NCBI GenBank assembly: GCA_036309765.1
Contig: JAXJTE010000156.1
Coordinates: 1 to 8,071 of the forward strand
Reading direction: 5' to 3'
Source: Caryophanon sp036309765
Lineage (GTDB): Bacteria > Bacillota > Bacilli > Bacillales_A > Planococcaceae
Length of the DNA: 8,071 nt
Under the pieces are notes generated by a model. That model was not told where the DNA came from and ran no database searches. It saw only the letters and a list, made by a program, of their open reading frames with translations. Below, one piece after another: positions 5,010 through 8,071 of this stretch (positions are counted from its first letter, which is position 1; every line of letters begins with the position of its first letter). The translations under genes were made by a program, and so were the position numbers.

Positions 5010-5486
5010 ATGTATCGTACAATTGAAGATTTCCAAGCAGATTGGGCAAAATCAGCAGAAGGCACAACGCGTGTATTTGAAGCATTAACGGACGACAAAT
5101 TACATGTCGCAATCGCCGACGAGCACAACTCACTTGGCTGGTTAGCATGGCATTTAACGACGTCGCCATCATTTTTCGGCAACGTGCTAGCAACATTTGG
5201 CTTTGCACCAGTTGAAAACGCACAACAAACACCAGCATCAGCAGCTGACATCGTAGCGGCGTATAAACGTGTCGTACAAGACGTTACAGACAAAATGAAC
5301 GCGTTAACAGATGAAGATTTAGTAAAGCCAAGTAATTTACCAGATGGCACGTTAAACGGTGGACTTTTACGTTTAATGATCGACCACCAAACACATCACC
5401 GTGGACAAATGACGGTATTATTACGTCAAGCAGATTTACCTGTACCAAGTGTGATGGGGCCAACGAAAGAAGACCAACAAGCTTAA
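5010..5486 (+). CDS. DinB/YfiT-like metal-binding protein
   Basis: This 158-aa protein has the four-helix DinB fold. The metal triad is visible: His48 in the WHLT motif of helix 2, and His126 and His130 in HQTHHRGQMTVLLRQA. DinB-like proteins bind a divalent metal, and some members are thiol transferases (bacillithiol-dependent) while others are damage-inducible with unknown activity; the substrate here is unknown. The ATG at 5010 is the only usable start because a TAA (5004-5006) lies just upstream in frame. Its ribosome site is weak (AGCAGG, 9 bases away) and lies in a hairpin. The gene has its own promoter and a very strong terminator. I see no LexA-type box in its promoter. Confidence 0.85.
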   Translation: MYRTIEDFQADWAKSAEGTTRVFEALTDDKLHVAIADEHNSLGWLAWHLTTSPSFFGNVLATFGFAPVENAQQTPASAADIVAAYKRVVQDVTDKMNALTDEDLVKPSNLPDGTLNGGLLRLMIDHQTHHRGQMTVLLRQADLPVPSVMGPTKEDQQA

Positions 5487-5489
5487 TCG

Positions 5490-5531
5490 AAAAAAAAACG
5501 TGTAGACGGCATGCCGTCTACACGTTTTTTT
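5490..5531 (+). terminator. Strong palindromic terminator after DinB
   Basis: A perfect 40-base inverted repeat (5492-5531) is centred on GGCATGCC. The arms combine a 7-base A-run or T-run with ACGTGTAGACGGC and its complement. It starts directly after the stop codon and should work in both directions. Confidence 0.95.
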
Positions 5532-5544
5532 GTTTGAAACACGT

Positions 5545-5573
5545 TTTACATACTTTGCATCGGGTATTATATA
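5545..5573 (+). promoter_or_regulatory. Promoter of the unknown helical protein gene
   Basis: TTTACA (5545-5550) and TATATA (5568-5573) are 17 bases apart. Transcription would begin near 5580 and leave a leader of about 139 bases. An overlapping TATTAT (5565-5570) is the alternative -10 but gives a spacer of only 14. Confidence 0.45.
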
Positions 5574-5630
5574 TCAAAATCCTATGCAGAAATAATGGCG
5601 CTAGTTGCAGCGTATTTTTGTTACATGTTC

Positions 5631-5643
5631 AAAAGGAGGGGAG
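5631..5643 (+). promoter_or_regulatory. Orphan strong ribosome-binding-like site
   Basis: AAAAGGAGGGGAG is the strongest ribosome-site match in the region, but no ATG, GTG or TTG lies 4-13 bases downstream. The next ATG (5665) is more than 20 bases away and opens only a 16-codon frame ending at 5716. It may be a remnant of a lost start or part of a leader structure. Confidence 0.35.
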
Positions 5644-5718
5644 CCAGTTCGTCAAATTTCGCAACATGATACATGTGAAGAACAAGTCACAGCATCATTT
5701 TTTGACGACGGAGTAACT

Positions 5719-6315
5719 ATGAAAAATTTACCTTTAATGACACAGGAACTTAGCTTATATGCACATTCAGATACGTTGATTCATGAATTTAATGACGTGC
5801 TTGCTCGTCATATTGAGATGCTTCCCGATTATGAAAGCATCAGTCACACACAAGTTGATTATGTTGCAGCTGTTTTTAATTATTGGGTGCAACTCATTCA
5901 CAGCTGTGAAGTACGCATTGCGAAAGTCAGTCGTGTCGTATTTCATGATTTGACGATTGCCCTGACGCAAACTGTTTGCCAGCACGAATTCGTACATGAA
6001 TTTAAAGCACGCTTTCGTTCGCCTGACGAGCTGCTCATATTAGCACATTGTATTGTGAGCGAATTGTTGCTTGTCATTGAAGACATTATTCCTGAACATT
6101 TAGCAAAGCATTATGACTTAAGCAAATTTGACCAATCCTTTTATGCGTTTACCAATAGTGATTTAAGTCGCCCTGACCTTCAAATACTCAGCGATTTTCG
6201 TCAGGAAGTTTCAAGCAAGCTCAGTGATCGATCAACACGACGTCAGCTGAACGTTGCGATTTATGAAGCGACGAAAAAAACACGCCAAATACTGGCAAAA
6301 CGACAATCATGCTAA
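5719..6315 (+). CDS. Unrecognised helical histidine-rich protein
   Basis: I do not recognise this 198-aa protein. It appears all-helical and soluble: no signal peptide, no clear membrane segment, no glycine-rich loops. It has at least 11 histidines spread through the chain and a hydrophobic stretch LLILAHCIVSELLLVIEDI (residues 105-123) that looks like a buried helix. A basic C-terminus (about 170-198, many Arg/Lys) could touch nucleic acid or a partner. The ATG at 5719 is chosen because GGAG (5710-5713) lies 5 bases upstream. The frame is open back to a TTG at 5605, which has no ribosome site, so 38 extra residues are unlikely. It has its own promoter and probable terminator and is transcribed towards the HssS gene. 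A globin-like sensor fold is one possibility I cannot support further. Confidence 0.6.
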   Translation: MKNLPLMTQELSLYAHSDTLIHEFNDVLARHIEMLPDYESISHTQVDYVAAVFNYWVQLIHSCEVRIAKVSRVVFHDLTIALTQTVCQHEFVHEFKARFRSPDELLILAHCIVSELLLVIEDIIPEHLAKHYDLSKFDQSFYAFTNSDLSRPDLQILSDFRQEVSSKLSDRSTRRQLNVAIYEATKKTRQILAKRQSC

Positions 6316-6384
6316 ACCATTTAGCAGCTCATATTTTGCCCGCTATCATCTAAGAATGAGACAACACTTCTCACATATATTAAC

Positions 6385-6408
6385 AGCAGTATGCGCTGCT
6401 TATTTTTT
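6385..6408 (+). terminator. Probable terminator of the unknown gene
   Basis: AGCAG (6385-6389) pairs with CTGCT (6396-6400) around a 6-base loop, followed by TATTTTTT. The stem is short. On the minus strand the same hairpin is followed by only a broken U-run, so it is weaker for the convergent HssS gene. Confidence 0.5.
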
Positions 6409-6416
6409 ACATCACG

Positions 6417-7790
6417 CTAGTCCGGCTGTGGTAACTGCACGATAAACTGACTGCCTGCGCCAAGCTCACTTTTCACATAAATCGTTCCATTATGCGCATA
6501 TACAATTTCTTCGACAATGGCTAGCCCAAGCCCTGTGCCGTCCTTTTTTCGTGCCTCGTCTACACGATAAAAACGCTCAAACACTTGGGCGCGCTGTTTC
6601 TCTGTTAAGCCAATCCCCGTATCCTCCATACATATTGTAATATGCTGCGCGGTCGTTTGAAGCGTCACGCGCACTTCCCCACCTGCATTCGTATATTTAA
6701 TCGCATTGCTCAATAAATTTTCCCACGCATTGTACAATAGCTCCTCATCACCAATGAATGTGACCGGTGCAAGCTCATATGACAACTCTATACCTTTTTC
6801 CTCCGCACGCCATAAATGATGACGAATTATCGTTTTCAACTGCACATCGAGCGCAATCGTCTTATGCTCGGACGGATAGCTCGCCTGCTCTAACGACGTT
6901 AACAACAGCAACTGCTTCGTTAAATTCGACAGTCGCTTCGATTCTTCCTCGATAATGCTCGCGTAGTGCTTTGCCTCACCTTGTACGTCTTGCTGTAGCA
7001 GCGATGCGTAACCTTGAATGTTCATAAGCGGAGACTGAAAATCGTGGCTCACATTCGAAATAAATGCTTTTCGTGCTTCGGCGTTATGGGCGAGTTGCTG
7101 CTGCATGCGCGTAAAGCTGTTCGCAAGCTCACCAATTTCATCATTGCGTGTGACGTTTAACGAATAGCTGAAATTTTCATTCGCAATCGCATGGGTCGCC
7201 TCCGTTAGCTGTGTAATCGGACGTATTAGTTTGCGCGTCATAAGCAGCACGCCTAAAAAGCTCACGATAAAAATGCCGACTAAAAAACTGCCGAGCATCA
7301 TATGCATGTCAGAAAACAACATATCGTTATTCGGGCGTAAAAACATCGCATACGTTTCACCGCGGTACGTGACCGGCACGCCGACTGTATTTTGTAAGTC
7401 GTTTGAAAAATGCTCGATGAAAAAATAGGTGCCGTTAAATTGCTGAATGCCGTGATACACATCGCCAGCAAAAACCGTATCGAGCGCCTCATCTGAAATT
7501 ATATGCTTTTGAAATGTCGTGCCAAACGCAAACATGTCACCTTGCTGACTAATGAGCTTCATTTGATACCCCATGCCACCGACTGACTGCAAATACGTCG
7601 TCGCCTGTGCTTCATCTGTAAAGTAGGCAGTCGTTTGCGCAATTTGCTCGGCTAGCTGTACGTTTTGCGCATCAAGCTTCTCTTTCGTCACGCTGTAATA
7701 TACGACGTTTGCCAGCACGAAGCCCGCCACCGTACTAAGCAGTAAAATAACGAACGTCGCCACGCTTAGCTTTCGATATAACGTTTTCAC
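6417..7790 (-). CDS. hssS: Heme sensor histidine kinase HssS
   Basis: This 457-aa membrane histidine kinase matches Staphylococcus HssS in length, layout and sensor sequence. It has two membrane helices (about 10-32 and 163-185) around an extracellular sensor that contains GMGYQM, DVYHGI, NTVGV and AMFLRP, stretches close to those recalled for HssS. A HAMP region (about 186-238) is followed by the H-box FISNVSHDFQSP with phospho-accepting His249 (the same number as in S. aureus). The N-box is NLLSNAIKYT (358-367), the G1 box DTGIGL (390-395), the F-box FERFYR and the G2 box GTGLGLAI. HssS detects heme stress and phosphorylates HssR, which induces the HrtAB heme exporter. The start is GTG at 7790 with AGAGGTG just upstream, overlapping the regulator stop by 4 bp (GTGA), so the two are translationally coupled. 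The hrtAB genes are not in the window. Confidence 0.85.
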   Translation of the reverse strand: MKTLYRKLSVATFVILLLSTVAGFVLANVVYYSVTKEKLDAQNVQLAEQIAQTTAYFTDEAQATTYLQSVGGMGYQMKLISQQGDMFAFGTTFQKHIISDEALDTVFAGDVYHGIQQFNGTYFFIEHFSNDLQNTVGVPVTYRGETYAMFLRPNNDMLFSDMHMMLGSFLVGIFIVSFLGVLLMTRKLIRPITQLTEATHAIANENFSYSLNVTRNDEIGELANSFTRMQQQLAHNAEARKAFISNVSHDFQSPLMNIQGYASLLQQDVQGEAKHYASIIEEESKRLSNLTKQLLLLTSLEQASYPSEHKTIALDVQLKTIIRHHLWRAEEKGIELSYELAPVTFIGDEELLYNAWENLLSNAIKYTNAGGEVRVTLQTTAQHITICMEDTGIGLTEKQRAQVFERFYRVDEARKKDGTGLGLAIVEEIVYAHNGTIYVKSELGAGSQFIVQLPQPD

Positions 7791-8071
7791 TGCATCACCT
7801 CTAGCTTGTAGCCAATGCCGCGCACCGTTTGAATTTCAAGCGTCGCGCTGTATTTTTTTAGACGGTCGCGCACACGATTCATATGCGTATTTAACGTCAG
7901 CTCCGAATCCGCTTCCTCTCCCCAAATCTCCTCGATTAATAGCGAGCGCGGTGTTACCGATCCTGCGCGTTGAGCTAGCTGGGCGAGCAGCTCAAACTCC
8001 TTCATCGGCAAAATGACCGTCTTCTCGCCAATCGTCAACTCGTAATGCTCACGATCCATGCGCACGTTGCC
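7787..8071 (-). CDS. hssR: Response regulator HssR, C-terminal part (cut by window edge)
   Basis: Only the last 94 codons are present; the frame stays open to the window end, so the receiver domain lies outside. The visible part is an OmpR/PhoB-type winged-helix DNA-binding domain: a first strand pair (YELTIGEKTVILP), KEFELLAQLAQ, the LIEEIWG segment, a recognition helix (LNTHMNRVRDRLKK) and the final hairpin with VRGIGYKLE. The KEFELL and RGIGYKLE segments agree with HssR and the family. In-frame GTG and ATG codons near 8065 and 8059 are internal, not starts. It overlaps the kinase gene by 4 bp. Regulation of hrtAB is expected by homology. Confidence 0.8.
   Translation of the reverse strand, partial: GNVRMDREHYELTIGEKTVILPMKEFELLAQLAQRAGSVTPRSLLIEEIWGEEADSELTLNTHMNRVRDRLKKYSATLEIQTVRGIGYKLEVMQ

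Noticed and set aside
4879..5350. Minus-strand frames opposite the DinB gene
   Set aside because: They are antisense shadows of a clear DinB-family gene and lack ribosome sites and family features.
5605..5718. TTG start adding 38 residues to the unknown helical protein
   Set aside because: No ribosome site precedes it; the ATG at 5719 has GGAG at good spacing.
1..8071. CRISPR array, tRNA, rRNA, toxin-antitoxin or defence genes
   Set aside because: No regularly spaced repeats, no tRNA or rRNA-like sequence and no paired small genes of these types were seen on either strand.

Overview
The window looks like a chromosomal segment of a low-GC Bacillota. The A/T-rich intergenic DNA, AGGAGG-type ribosome sites, U-tailed hairpin terminators and a 7-1-7 Fur-type box fit the order Bacillales. 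Gene content (a TcaA/YvbJ-type zinc-ribbon membrane protein, a small HAH-motif membrane protein, DinB, HssRS) suggests a Lysinibacillus/Solibacillus-like member of the Planococcaceae/Caryophanaceae. The genus is an inference from reading, not a search result.

Layout. Positions 1-452 hold no gene I can assign, only short degenerate open frames, a cluster of ATGTT(G)TATA-type repeats and a weak hairpin. A strong terminator (453-497) is followed by a complete IS4-family insertion sequence (about 512-2039) with 13-bp perfect terminal inverted repeats and an intact transposase. A second terminator (2061-2107) lies just beyond its right end. Next, on the + strand, is a 133-aa four-helix membrane protein resembling a fragment of heme-copper oxidase subunit I. 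It converges on a minus-strand FmdE-like protein, and the two share a bidirectional terminator. The FmdE-like gene has a near-ideal promoter overlapped by a near-perfect Fur box.

From 3380 the + strand carries a leader containing what looks like a decayed dispersed repeat. It is followed by a TcaA/YvbJ-like zinc-ribbon membrane protein, a DinB-family protein with a hairpin directly ahead of its start, and an unrecognised helical, histidine-rich protein of about 198 aa. Each has its own terminator. The right end is a minus-strand two-component system: the C-terminus of the response regulator (cut by the window edge) overlaps by 4 bp a 457-aa histidine kinase that closely matches the heme sensor HssS.

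How the genes may work together. Three loci point to heme or iron: HssRS (heme stress sensing), the Fur-box FmdE-like gene, and the small oxidase-like membrane protein with histidines placed like heme ligands. They are separate transcription units, so any joint role is inference. The clearest regulatory structures are the transposase leader hairpin, which would hide the ribosome site only in read-through transcripts, and the Fur box. I see no CRISPR array, tRNA, rRNA, toxin-antitoxin pair or defence system, and nothing that forms an obviously new multi-gene system.
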